64,000 bases of DNA from Henckelia pumila (Eukaryota > Streptophyta > Magnoliopsida > Lamiales > Gesneriaceae), in the NCBI RefSeq assembly GCF_033568475.1, contig NC_133123.1, positions 190,687,821 to 190,751,820 of the forward strand. The letters run 5' to 3'. Of this stretch, positions 33,441 to 44,866 are shown piece by piece. The stretch's first letter is position 1; the number at the start of each line of letters is the position of its first letter. The notes beneath the pieces are model-generated. The model saw only the letters and a list, made by a program, of their open reading frames with translations, had not been told where the DNA came from and did not search any database. The translations under genes and the position numbers were made by a program.

Positions 33441-35279
33441 TGAAAGAGTGGGTGCCCGGTGAGCCAACTTGTGGCTAAGGGCTTTGATGACTCTTTGTAT
33501 AAACAATCTTTTTGTTTAATATAATTTACACTTTTATAAAGGCAATGACTTTATCTTTCTTCATATTGTTATATTGTGATATACTATTGTTGTTTTGATA
33601 AAGACCTTGAATATACTATAGTGTATGTAAGATGTGGTAGTACATGGGGATGACTATCATGAAACACATCTTATAGTCATTGTATATTCTAAACAGTTCC
33701 TAGTCGATTGAGCCGTCCGATAATAAGGATAAGGATCGCTCGAGTTTGAGACTAGCATTTGCGATGCCGAGTACCACGTTTCATTGTTATGGAACATAGA
33801 GATGTTCAAAGCATGCAAATGGATATTCATACGATGAATGATCGAACTACCCTATCCGGACTTTCCAAGTGGTTATCACTTATCGAGTGGATGAAGTCCG
33901 CGGTTTTGGTTGTACACCATTAGTCCTTACTACTTAAAACATCATTGAGACTTTATATGCTAGTACTGTGCTTTGACTCGTTTACCGACTCTATTGGGGT
34001 CATCAGGTGTCGGGATTGGGTACAGTTACGACACATATAGGAGTCGATGCTTTGTTGTCAAGGATTCACCACATACTTGCGAGTGTGGATATCCTATGCA
34101 ATCTGAGGAGATATTAGTGTGACGAATCTCTGGCCAGAGTACATGATGTGTTTTAAGAAATGGTTTTTTAGTAGCACATGCGATGTCACTATTTGATCTT
34201 CAAGATGTATTGCATAGTTATCGAATCTCGAACGACTCTCGATTTACCAATGGTTGTTGATTCGATCGGGATATATGGATGAAGGGACCGTACTGTACGC
34301 TAAACAAAATCTATTGGTTCTTGCAGGCACTATCAGTGATACCTAGGGAATCATGGGGCGATGTTGCTAGGCGCTCTTACCATGATTCGATGGGAAAGTC
34401 GGAAATTGTTGTTCTGAGTCACAAGGAGTTGTGAGCCCACGGCTAGCTGTATCCCTGAACCATTGAGGGTCACAAAGAGTAATGGATTTTTAATCCCCGT
34501 TGAGATATTTAAATTTAAAGAGTTAAATTTAATGAACAAAGAAGTGGGACTTCTTATTTAAGAGTAGAGGAGTAAGATTTCCTAAAATGACATAGGGATG
34601 GGCATTTTTGGAAATCACTGAATACGGATTCAGAAAATTTATCTTGACTTTAAAAGATGCAGAAATGGTTTCTGTGCACATTGGTGAAATTGGTTTATCA
34701 ATCTGAGTCACGATGAATTTTATATTAATTTCTGAACATGCGGGCTTTGCTTGTCAGGCTTGAACTTATGACTAATGGGCCCTAAGCTGTTAGCAGCCCA
34801 CATTATAAATAAGTTATTGCAGTACAGAAATTACACAACTGAGGCTCACAATTTTCGAAAACCCTAGTTTTCTCTCTAAAAGTGGCCGCCCCCTCCCCTC
34901 TGCTCGGTAAAATCCAGCCTGTGAATTTTGAATTGCAGTCTGGTTTAACGGATCAAATTCGTTAATTCTCTTCGTAGAAACTTCTGATAGATTTTCTAGT
35001 GCAATCTATCAGAGGGATTAAATCTCTGTTCGTGGACCTGATCGAAGAACAGTTCGTCCATCAGTTCCTGGGATATACAACAAGAGCAGAGTAATCTGTT
35101 GGTGTCCATAATGTCGATTCGAGATTGGAGGTAAAAATTTATAATTGTTATTTAATTTTTACACACACAATTTAATCGTAAAGTTTTGATACCTATTATG
35201 GAATCGTTTCATATAAAATTTTTAAACTTTCGCTGCACCGGGTATCAATTCTGATTGATCTGATCACCGTTCTCCAACA
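33441..35279 (+). repeat. 3' LTR of C1
   Basis: It is one base longer than the 5' LTR and differs from it at about 24 positions by eye. It is followed by the TATCT duplication at 35280-35284. Confidence 0.96.
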
Positions 35280-35284
35280 TATCT
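35280..35284. repeat. Target-site duplication TATCT, right of C1
   Basis: TATCT after TTCTCCAACA matches 25833-25837. Confidence 0.95.
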
Positions 35285-35638
35285 GACAATATTTTCAACT
35301 ACGACTGGAGAATCTTCAAAGTAGTTTCATCATGGTAATAACTGTACAGATGCAAGCATCAAGTAAGTCCCCACCAATCCTCTGCCACTGCCTCTGGCAT
35401 CCGGTACTCGATCCAAAGCTAGGATCCACATGAGTAGAAATCTCGAACGCTCGGACACGATCCATTACTCCTGTCCGTACTTTCTGGTATCCCATAAGCC
35501 AAATCTTCAAAATTCCTGCCGATGATGATAGTCTTCGGGCAACTAATCGCCGCATCATCACCTCTTCCAAGGTCTCATCAATCCTATAAGGATAACCCAA
35601 AGTCACAATATTATATCCCAAGTCTCTTGCATGCATGC
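35285..35638 (-). other. 5' part of the F interior, right of C1
   Basis: On the minus strand this follows the primer-binding site. A 111-codon frame here (35316-35651) begins inside the primer-binding site and has no recognisable domain, so I treat the region as untranslated leader. Confidence 0.65.
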
Positions 35639-35650
35639 GCTCTGATACCA
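35639..35650 (-). other. Primer-binding site of F (initiator tRNA-Met)
   Basis: On the minus strand, TGGTATCAGAGC starts five bases after the 5' LTR end (CGCTACA TTTAT). It fixes the orientation of F and shows that the right LTR is the 5' one. Confidence 0.9.
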
Positions 35651-35655
35651 ATAAA

Positions 35656-37256
35656 TGTAGCGACCCAACCCGGATCCACTACCTAATCAGAGTTAAGAGA
35701 ATAATTAAGCATGCATTAAAATAAATCGCTGCGGAAGACTTAAATAAAAGCAGACCGGCAGAATACAACCGGTTTTAACAAATTTGATTATACAACTCAA
35801 TCGAATGAATGAGCCTAAAGGGCAAAACCTACAGCTAATCCTGTTGTCTTCACTGGTCACTGGCTACTCCAAGCTCCTGGTGCTCAATCCTGCACCTACA
35901 CCTGCCCCGTCGAATGGGGTGTCCAGATACACAAAAAAGAATGGACGTGAGCTTTAAGCTCAATACGAAAGCAATGATATATAAAATATATGCAACACAT
36001 AATTGTATTTAAAATGAGAGTAAAACAGTACTCAGAGGAGCCATGAATATACAAGGCAATATCGGGTAGCAAGTCCGTGGTGCCGCTCCTATATTCACCT
36101 ATCAACTATAGCGTCTACTCCACCATCGTGGTCGCTCCTAGTGATAGCAAAAATAGGGGCTGAGTGTCCCCAGACACGAATCCGCAGGAAGTAACGCCTC
36201 ACTGACAGAAACTGTCAATGACTCACATCATACCAGATGCAGTCAACCGTAAAAACATGCATGTGCTAAAGCCGTAAAACATGGTAAAAAAAGTAGCACA
36301 TACTCATGCAACACATAAAATATATATCATGCTGGCTATCTCAGTCAGTACTTACATACCTTACAACAGGCAGTCCTAGCAGTCCCACTCTAGGTTCCCA
36401 GCCTATCATCAACTCTACAATGCAAATATCCATGCATCATTAATTAAGCTCTAAAAGCCTTAACTAAGCTATTGAATACTCCTAAATATTTTAAGGAGAC
36501 CATAGCTATATCTGCGTCCGTCGTCAGCCCTCTGATGGAGACTATCCTGCAACTAGGGGCACACCCCTGCTGCAGCTCCACAGCCTTGAGCACTGCTCTG
36601 CTACACGAGCACCGCTCCGCTACTATATCAGACACTGTCTGACTATGCTAGAATATTTTCCCTACTCCAACTCTAAAATAAGAGTACCCAAAGCCCTAAA
36701 ATAGAGCCACGTGGGCGAAGGAGAGGAAGTTGGTGCGAGTCTCAAATGAGCTCCTCGGCTCTCTATATATAAGCGAGGGTTCGGGTCGTCCGTTCATGCC
36801 TTCAGAGTGTCCGAACTGCTTCGGGCTGTCCGATCGTCTCATCGGATCGTCCGATCTCCGCCACGTGTTGCATGCAACCATGCACCTGTCCCGAACACTG
36901 TTCGGATGGTCCGAACTGCCTCTTCGGATCGTCCGAAGTCACCCCTATGACATCACCAATGACATAATTTTCAGGACAGCTGGCTGGGCTACTCTTCGGA
37001 TTTTCCGAACGATCTTCGGATCGTCCGAAGCCTTCAAAGCCTCGGAAGCCTGGCTCCGCCCATGTTCGGATCCTTCGAACTCAGGTTCGGAGCGTCCGAA
37101 CCCTTCGAACCTTACCCATCATTTCCGAGTGTCCTGAATCCATTTATGAACTCCATTAATCCATTTGGAATTTCCTTAATAATGTTTTACTTAATCTAAA
37201 CATGATTACATGATTAATTACGCATTAATCGTTAATTTTGGATACGGGTCAATACA
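35656..37256 (-). repeat. 5' LTR of F (right copy)
   Basis: It runs TGTAGCGACCC to GGGTCAATACA on the plus strand and is collinear with 20590-22181. It carries the TATATATA box (36764-36771) and its own palindrome array (36780-37100). An extra short duplication (TTCAAAGCCTCGGAAGCC) near 37030 distinguishes it from the left copy. Confidence 0.95.
36780..37100 (-). promoter_or_regulatory. Array of about ten 15-bp palindromes in the F 5' LTR
   Basis: The copies correspond one by one to those of the 3' LTR, for example TTCGGATGGTCCGAA, TTCGGATCGTCCGAA and TTCGGAGCGTCCGAA. Some are decayed on one side only (TTCGGATTTTCCGAA keeps both arms, TTCGGATCCTTCGAA has one change). The array lies upstream of the TATA box in the functional promoter LTR. 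Confidence 0.8.
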
Positions 37257-37261
37257 GCCCC
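37257..37261. repeat. Target-site duplication GCCCC, right of F
   Basis: GCCCC after CAATACA matches 20585-20589. Joining the flanks restores a continuous CACCGCCCCTCACCCC tract. Confidence 0.93.
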
Positions 37262-37905
37262 TCACCCCCTTTCTCTCCCAAACTCACGCCTCCACCTTCT
37301 CCACCATTCAGCGCCGCCGCCGCCCAGCTCCTCCACCGGGCGGAGAAGCTCATCCAAGGTGCTATGGAATATGTCTTTCACGATTTCCAGCCTTGTTTTC
37401 TTGATTTGTTTTACTCAAGGCAAGTATAAGACATTTCTTTGGCCACCAGGCAAATATATTATGTTTTATGCTTGTTTCCTACCATGTATTTCAATTTTTG
37501 AAAGTTTTGGGCTAGGGTTTTGATTTTTGCTGTTAAAAATAGTAGGTGCTCTTGTCTTTTTGAGATTTATGTATTAAGTTGGTGTTGGAATGAGCTATGT
37601 CATGTATTTCATTTGAATTTTGAAGGCTTGCATGGGTTTCAAATTTTCAAGCAAATTTTAGGCCAAATTTTTAGTGTAATTCTAAATTTTCATGATGAAA
37701 TATGATGGTATTGAGTTATATTGTGAGCCATGTATTATTGATCTTCCATTGTTAAGCTTGTTTTTGAAGCTTCGGGACCCGTTTGTGGCTATTTTCTTGC
37801 AAATTCAAAACTATTGTGGTGGTGGTTTAGGGGCTGCCCTGGCTATGCATTGTGAGCTTGTTCTTGGTGTGCTAATTTCATTTTCAAAAATAGGCTTCCA
37901 AAAAT
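37262..37905 (+). repeat. LTR fragment G3, part right of the F insertion
   Basis: A pyrimidine-rich leader with GCCGCCGCCGCCC is followed by T-rich sequence (GTTTTGATTTTTGC, TTGTTTTACTCAAGG). This resembles the downstream half of long gypsy LTRs such as that of G1. The right limit is uncertain. The short open frames here have no motif. No primer-binding site follows, so this may be a solo LTR or a truncated element. Confidence 0.4.
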
Positions 37906-37910
37906 CATAA

Positions 37911-38376
37911 CAAATCTGAACGTCGCTCTATTTCAAAACCGATTGAGAATAAACGATCAGAACTCTGCCAAGAACAACATACTCGAAACTCAATCAATTC
38001 TTACAACATCCAAAAAATAGAATGTATCTGATCGTAGAAAAACTTATGATATAACGAATTTCTTGCTGCAGTGATCGCTAATCTTCCTTCAGAAATAAAT
38101 TTCAACGGATGGATCGAGCTCGGACTGAAATCCCAAATCTTGAAATGGTGTTGGGGGCGTCTTCAATGGTGGAAGGCGGCCAAGGGAAGATATGGAGTGA
38201 AGACAAAAGGTCAACCAAGTCAAGATAATATATAAAATCCAACAATTGCATTTTAGTCCTTGAAATTTCCAAAATTTGTAAAATAGACCCTGATAAAAAT
38301 CAAGTCGGCTCTTGAAATCTATAATCTCTGATTAACTCAAATAAGCTTAATTAAGATAAAATGGGGGCGTTACAAT
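37911..38376 (-). repeat. LTR fragment, minus strand
   Basis: On the minus strand the right border reads TTGTAACGCCCCCATTTTATC, a common start of plant gypsy LTRs. It is followed by the AGGGTCTATTTTAC and GGACTAAAATGCAATTG type sequence such LTRs often carry. No polypurine tract lies beyond it, so it is a 5' LTR, solo LTR or remnant. The left limit is a guess and no target duplication was found. Confidence 0.4.
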
Positions 38377-39218
38377 TATGACACTAACATGGTTGTGATG
38401 TATCGACTCACCAAGGCAGCGCATTTCTTTCCGTATAATAAAAACTTTACTTTTGACAGTAGTGATTAATTACACATTCAGGAGATTGTGAGGTTTCATA
38501 GCATACCAGTAAGCATTGTCAGTGTTAGAGATTACAGATGTGTTTCTAGATTTTGGGGAAGTTTTTCAGCATGTCTCAGGAACTATTCTCAATGTGAGTA
38601 CAGCCTATCATTCGGAGACTGATGACAAGTCAAAACGTAATACCTATATTTTGAGAATATGTTATGAGCTTGCATTATGGATTTTGATCCAGATTGGTAA
38701 GATCATTTTCTTTGATTGAACTCGCGTAAAACAAAGAGTTATCACGGTAGTAATGGTATGACACCATTTGAAAAGTTGTACAAGAGACATGTCGTATTCC
38801 ACTGTTATTTGTAATGCTATAGAAAACGACAAGTAAAAGAACTAGAATTGGAGCAACATGATGTTGATATAGTTGATCTGTAATAAAGGTATCTCTAAGG
38901 TTTATGGTCCATTTGGGATATTGGACAATAAATGAGATATAGTTACATACTAACCTTGTTGTTATACTAGTTTAACATCCACGATGGTTTTTATGTATCA
39001 TTATTGTGATGGGTTGTGGCAGATAAGTTTTACATCTTGCAACAATCTAAGGTACATCTGAATACAAATTCGACCTATGTAGAGTCATATGTGAGCAGAA
39101 TATCCAAAGATATTGATTAAACCGGTATCTTGTAAAATGATTCAGATGTAATAGAAAGAATTACTATTAAAAGTTCATTTCAAAACTTTAAATTTATTTC
39201 GAGGACGAAATTATCTTA
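38377..39218 (+). pseudogene. pol: Decayed Ty3/gypsy integrase fragment (G4)
   Basis: Pieces of the integrase core are readable: MYRLTKAAHFFPYN (about 38400), IQEIVRFHSIPVSIV (38475-38520), FGEVFQHVSGTILNVSTAYHSETDDKSKR (38550-38635, interrupted by a frameshift). More degraded sequence follows up to the GAGGACGAAATTATCTTAAG box at 39201. No frame stays open for more than about 70 codons. It leads directly into an F-family LTR, which shows that LTRs with the palindrome arrays also belong to protein-coding gypsy elements. Confidence 0.75.
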
Positions 39219-39230
39219 AGAGGGGGATAA
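39219..39230 (+). other. Polypurine tract of G4
   Basis: AGAGGGGGATAA directly precedes the TGTAGTAGC start of the LTR. Confidence 0.8.
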
Positions 39231-39384
39231 TGTAGTAGCATGGTTCCATTTTACTAGATTAATTTATCTAAATCATGTTAGGATTAATAAAACATGATTA
39301 AAGTATTTTTATATGATTAAACGGCCCAAGAAATCGGACCTAGAACATCCAAAAAGTGGGAAATGAGCTTATATGGACCTGTAC

Positions 39385-39655
39385 ATTCGGACGATCCGAA
39401 CTGGGATTAGATGTTCCGAAGAGATCGGAGCCAGCAAAGAAGATCGGATGCTACGGGACGATCGGAGCGTCCGAAGAGTGATCGGAGTGTCCGATCGTAA
39501 TGTCATGCACATGGAAATAGAACTTGAACACGTAGCTGCATGCGTGAGATCGGAGCCTCCGAAGTGCAGTTTGGAGCATCCGATCTGAGCCGATTGGAAT
39601 GTGGCATGCATGTGCAGATCGAAGCCTTTGATCCAAGGTTCGGAGTGTCCGATCG
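39385..39655 (+). promoter_or_regulatory. Palindrome array in the G4 3' LTR
   Basis: Nine or so dyads such as TTCGGACGATCCGAA, ATCGGAGCGTCCGAA, ATCGGAGTGTCCGAT and ATCGGAGCCTCCGAA. Here many copies have ATCGGA/TCCGAT arms instead of TTCGGA/TCCGAA. The array again lies just upstream of a TATA box. Confidence 0.75.
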
Positions 39656-39660
39656 TGCTC

Positions 39661-39668
39661 TATAAATA
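39661..39668 (+). promoter_or_regulatory. TATA box in the G4 LTR
   Basis: TATAAATA follows the last palindrome by under ten bases. Confidence 0.7.
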
Positions 39669-40630
39669 TGGGTCGAGAGGTTCACTTTCAATTCGCTCAT
39701 AATCCTTTCCTCTCCCATAATGGCTCGATTTTAAGGGCTTTGGCACTCTTTTATAAAGAGTTGGAGTAGGTATTAGTATATTTTTATATAACGGACAGTG
39801 TCCATAGTAGTGGCCAAGCAGCGGAGCTTTGGCAAGGTGTTCAGGAGTAGTAGCAGGGTTGTGCCCAAGCCTTGGGGCATTCCACATCAGCGGACTGACG
39901 ACGGACGAAGGTATAACTTTAGCTCCTTATAGAAATAGGGAGTATGCTATAGTTTAATTAAGGTTTTTAGATCATGATAAATGATGCATGGTTATTATGA
40001 ATTTTAGTGTTGCATGGTAGGCTTGGAACCTAGATGAGGGCTTCTAGGAACTTCTTTAGAAAGGTACGTAAGTACTGACTGAGATTGCCAGCGGGTTTTC
40101 ATGATTATGCGTTGCATATTATTTGGCATGATGCATGTTATCACTTTGAAATATTATGCTGCATGTGAATTTCATAATGAGCATGTATCTCCTTCGAGAT
40201 AAGCTATGATTATAGGGTGCTCAGCCCTTGTTAGAATGTTTTGGGCACTGAGAATCACTCGACCGACGGCTTGTTCCGTCTCTAGTGTTTCAGTAGGGAC
40301 ATTCTAGGTCCACGCCCAGTTAGGAGTGAGTGGTTGGGTTCTGTGGTTTGATTCCCCGAGGCTACAGCTCATGTCCTAGACGCCAGTCTAAGCAAATTGT
40401 GATTCGATACCCAGATATGATACCTGTTCATTTCATTGCATGCATCATATACGTATGTTTACCTGTACTATTGTACTGAGCGTTTATGCTCACGTCCAAT
40501 TAGTTTCTATTGTCTGGACACCCCATTCGATGGGGCAGTTGAAGATATCTCTCCTAGAGATCTGGAATTTGGGTGGTGACCAAGGCAGAATTGCGGGGTC
40601 AGCCACTAGGTTTTACCATGCTGGTATTAA

Positions 40631-40880
40631 CACTACAACAAATATAACTTTTCGCAGCGCGACATCAACAGCGTACATTAAAAGCACGTCGTTGATATTA
40701 TCATTAACAACGCGCGCATTTGTGTGTGCTGTTAATATAATAATATTATATAAAAATAACAGCATGCAATCATTGTACATTGTAAATAATAGTTTCAACG
40801 TCATACAAATAAAACGGCGAAAAATTTTATTAACAGCGTGCAATATATGCGCCGTGAATAATAGTGAAATGTTATATAAT
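40631..40880 (+). repeat. CACTA terminal and subterminal repeat region
   Basis: CACTACAACA is followed by CGCAGCGCGACATC, AACAGCGTACATT, AACAACGCGCGCATTTG and AACAGCGTGCAATATATGCGCC. The NACAGCGYGC core recurs about every 30-60 bases in both orientations. Confidence 0.65.
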
Positions 40881-43800
40881 TTCTACAGCTTGTCTTCGCC
40901 GTTGTTGGGATTTTTCTCGGATTCATAAACAAGCGCCAAATTAATCCCTAATCTCATAAACACACTCATCTTCTCCATGCCGCGAGTACAAGAAATTCTC
41001 TCGCACATAACTTCTGGTGGAGAAGAAATCGAGAAGTCATTGGTCGTTCATCGTCTCGCACGTAGCTTCTGGTTCTTCCCCAATTTTTCCCCTTCGAAAC
41101 CCTCTGTTTTCTCCCTAATTTTTGTTTTAAATTTCGGTAACCTATGTTTATGCTTAATCGCTGCTGCAGTCCCTCCTTCACCGATTGTTCTTCCTCAGAA
41201 CAGAAAATCGAGAAGCCCTTCACCGATTGAAGAACAGAAAATCGAGAAGCCGCAGAGAGCACAAGGAAGAAACAGGTCAGCTATCTTTTTCTTCCTTTTA
41301 CCGAAATCATATGATTTTAGACTACACAAATGGAGTGGTCGGTTTCTAGCTATTTTTACTCTCTTTTGTAAGAACCAGTTTGTCACATTTTCCCCCCACT
41401 GGCGATGTCAATCCACATTCAAACCGCCTCTCATATTGATCACACCCATCATCTTTTGAAAATTCCATTGTTTTAATTTTATTTTGGATAAATCAATCTC
41501 ATCTTCCAATGAAGTATCAGAATGATTATTTTCTGGTGCAATTTCACCGAGTCCCTTAATCATTTAGCCTACAGAAGTCAATACTGAAATTGGAGTTATG
41601 TTATCTGTGATGGTTAAACTCAGTAACAATACGGATAATAATTTAAGCAATGAGACACATAAATTTACAGTAAAAACATTTTTTTACAAGCAGAAAACAT
41701 TGACAACAAGGTAGAACTGAAAGTAGCATCCAAATTCTTATAAATGGCAACAAGATTATCCATGTAAGGAGCTGTTCTGACTTCCGTAAAATACATCAAT
41801 CTTTTTTAATCAGTAATCAACATGGAATCAGAAACACCAAATAATCAGTTTTGCAATCTGAGGCCAGGGAAACGAGTTGTTAATTTCCCCAAAATGTGAA
41901 CTTTATACTGAAATAATGGATAAATATCAGACAAACTAACTGTCGAATGAGCAAAATATTGGTTAAGACAAGAATATTTGTCCATTTAATTGAAAAGAGT
42001 TTCCTTCTTTCTCTTTTTTTTCTCTTTTTGTTTATCTGTATCCGTACTGGGAGTTAATTTATATTACTAAAGTGGGGTAATTGCAAGTGTGTTTTAATTG
42101 CATTAATAGATCTCAGATGAAATCTGGTATTTTCCCTTCTTTGTTCTCTTGTCCTGAGTGTCGACAGTTGTACATATTCTGTAATGACCGGAATCGTATT
42201 GCGAAGAATTATAATTTATATTGTAGATGGTTCAATAATTATCATGTGAGTGAACACCTAAACTTGAAAATTGGGAACTCTCAAACTTTTGTCAAGGCAT
42301 ATATAGGCCGAAAATAAACGTTATATAGTCATCAAAGATTCAATGGTTGGAGGAAAGTGTATATGCATATATATAGATATAAATTTGAAGCAACGAATAA
42401 GGAAAAGGAAAATAAACTAATTGATGTAGCACATTTTGCAAAAAGTGGAATGGAAAGAAACGTGAGTCACCAATCCTTTGGCTAACCGGTGACACATGAA
42501 CTTAATAGGTATATGATATATGCAACATGGAAGCTTTAGCAAGAAACACTTCAGCCCATTTTACACGTGCAATTTGGAGAATAAGCTGGAAAATTTTACA
42601 TTAAGATGTCAAGTAAAAACCTTGTGACTTCATCTGAAGAATTTGATCCGGCTTTCTCTTGATCATTACCATATGCAGTGCTTCAGTGTTAGTTAACTAG
42701 ATAACATATTGTTTGTGTGTTACTTTTTTGTACAAAACCAATTGAGACAACAGCTTAATTATATCAAAGCTATATATGAGGAATCCAATATGAATTTACG
42801 GCTACAAATACTTGTGATTCCGTGGCTTCAAGCTTTTAAGTTTTATGTGTTTTCATGTTTCATGTAGAAATTTAGTAGCTATGGATTCAACAGCGATGAA
42901 TAATCGAATGAATTGATTTGCTAGTTGTGTAAATATTATTAGAAAACTAATGAATTAAACGTGACTTGCATGAATATTCAAAGCCATTATGTTTATGATG
43001 AATTGAAGAAAATGAGAACTAAAATGCCCGGGTGTGGATCAATGAATATTAGATTAAAAATAAAACCTGAAGTGGTTTAACTATGGAAATTATGAATCTA
43101 ATTTAAGTAAAAGGAATACACGACTTATGCTTTGCAACTTAAATACAAGATTCATTTCCATTCAAGCTAAATACCATAACGATAGTATTATAACTAACTT
43201 AGTACTCAAGGTTTGAATTAATTAGTTGAGTTTGACTAATGAAGTTGACGTGAATTGGAAATATTGATTAGTGGAATAAATTAATAAATTTCAATACATT
43301 GTTATAGCTAGACTTTAATTGGCTTCGAGTTTTATAGCCTTGAATTGTCAAAGAGTAGGCTGTCAGCACGAATTTGTATTGATTTGAAGTATAAATGGGT
43401 TTTCAGATTTGGTTTGGGATTTTCGAAAATTCCAGCATGTTTAATTAGGGATTTTCAGATGTATTGTGTTGCAGAAATGATTTCGGTACCTTAGAAATTT
43501 ATATATGAAACTTATGAATGTTAGTCGCTTTAATATTATATTAAAGTTAGTTCAAAGCGAAAAATAATATTATGCTACCTGGTCGGCACACGTTTATGTT
43601 TGTTATATTGTTGACAATATTGTTGAGTTATTTTGAGTATTTGAATTATTCAGGTATGCCCTAATTACGGGGAGGTCATGTTGAAATTTTATAGGCCCAA
43701 ACGAAAATTTTTAATTCATTTTTTCGATGTTTATCACTTAACGAAGATTGCATGCTAATTAATCTTGATTAAATAATGGGACCTCACATATTCTCTATTC

Positions 43801-44866
43801 CTCGTAGCTGTTTCTTTTGGTCATCTGTCTGCATTTCATGTCTGTGTTTTGGGACTTTGTCCCTTTGTCATTGAATGCATTTCACATACCATAATGTATT
43901 CAAGTCTGTTTTTTGGTATTTTGGGATCCATCGATCATTTATGTTAGTTCCTAGCTCCGATCGACTCAAGTAGTAATTGCATGATCATTATTTTATATCG
44001 GTCATGCTCCAGCCGTTGATACACACAGAGTTTATTACTGAAATAAAAAATCAAAGTGAATTTTACCTTGTATTTAATCCTTGGCTATCTCGTTCTTTCA
44101 ATGCAATATGAGAAATTTTATTATTTGCATTTAAATATGTGAATGAAGGGTTTTTTTAGTCAGTACATGACTAATGTGTTGCTATTAATTTCTGATTTCA
44201 GAGTATCTTGAATAAGGAAAAATAATCCCAAAAAATAATTTAAATAATCATTCAGGTATAGATATTTTCATTTTCCCTCTCTTTTTCCCAATTTACTAAA
44301 TGTAACTTTGTTGCTATAAAATTTTAACCTTCAATAGTTTGCTCTATTTATTCATCTTCTTTCATTAGTACACTATAATTTGGCACGAAGCTCTCGGAAA
44401 AAAGAATCAAGAACTTTCTGGGTGAGTGAATTATTTTTTGTCTTTTATTTGTAGATTTTATTGTTTTTGATTAATCATTGGTGAAATATTTTGTTTATGA
44501 TTATTGATTAATTGCTCTTGATTTTTGTGAAGTGATTTGATATTATTCAAATTATTTTTAAGTGAAAAGTAAGGAAAAAATTTAAATAATTGAACTACTT
44601 GCATTTTTGCTAAATTTGTTAGCAAGCATTTACATCCTACGTTGCTCATGAGACCAACTGGTTTATTTTATTGAATTTTTTTTACGTAATTTAACTGTTT
44701 TCCTAAAAACTTGTTGCATGTTGTTTTTTACTTCCCTGCATTTTTAGTTTTAATAATTAAAATAATGTAGTAGACCACTCAACATCTAAATTTATTAATC
44801 ATATTATAATCTGCTGCATTAGTGTGTTGATGATTAACTGTTGCAGAAAGTCGAATTGCATTAGAT
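40881..44866. other. CACTA interior without identifiable genes
   Basis: The first part (about 40920-41300) looks like a 5' untranslated exon: pyrimidine-rich, with a direct duplication of GAACAGAAAATCGAGAAGC at about 41200 and 41232. The rest to 44866 is AT-rich, with many small frames under 100 codons and no motif I recognise. Exon-intron structure with long introns, or captured host sequence, is possible, but I cannot support either. Confidence 0.5.

Larger units (their letters stand above)
25838..35279 (+). mobile_element. Full-length Ty1/copia retrotransposon C1 (9.4 kb)
   Basis: LTRs of 1838 and 1839 bp, a tRNA-Met primer-binding site, gag and pol in copia order (integrase before RT), a polypurine tract and a TATCT duplication make a complete element inserted in F. 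By eye the two LTRs differ at about two dozen positions, so it is fairly young. It carries a one-base frameshift in gag and one TAG stop in pol, and needs help to move. A close relative, C2, lies inverted at 53520-62547. I do not assign a copia lineage. Confidence 0.97.
20590..37256 (-). mobile_element. Non-autonomous LTR retrotransposon F (LARD-like), minus strand, containing C1
   Basis: Two LTRs of 1592 and 1601 bp flank an interior with a tRNA-Met primer-binding site on the right and a purine tract on the left, with GCCCC duplications outside, so the element is complete and points left. Without C1 the interior is about 4.0 kb and holds no recognisable gag or pol. That fits a large retrotransposon derivative mobilised in trans. 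A pol-bearing relative may be the element at 38377-40630, whose LTR has the same palindrome arrays and a similar GGACACCCCATTCGA block. The interior shares phrases with F1. Confidence 0.9.
39231..40630 (+). repeat. 3' LTR of G4, F-family, truncated by a CACTA element
   Basis: It starts TGTAGTAGCATGG and contains a palindrome array (39385-39655), a TATA box (TATAAATA, 39661-39668) and, near 40516-40536, GGACACCCCATTCGATGGGG, the reverse of a block in F at about 20840. The LTR is cut at 40630 by a CACTACAACA end, and its remainder is outside the window. Confidence 0.75.

Noticed and set aside
37906..37910. CATAA at 19622-19626 and 37906-37910 as a target duplication for the G3 LTR
   Set aside because: The base pair before the right copy is not a CA end and five-base matches occur by chance; evidence is too weak to fix the border.
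40440..40928. 162-codon frame on the plus strand
   Set aside because: It crosses the border between the G4 LTR and the CACTA end at 40630, so it is not an ancestral gene.
40977..41459. 160-codon frame that might be a host protein
   Set aside because: No recognisable motif; the content is pyrimidine-rich leader-like sequence with a short duplication inside a CACTA element.
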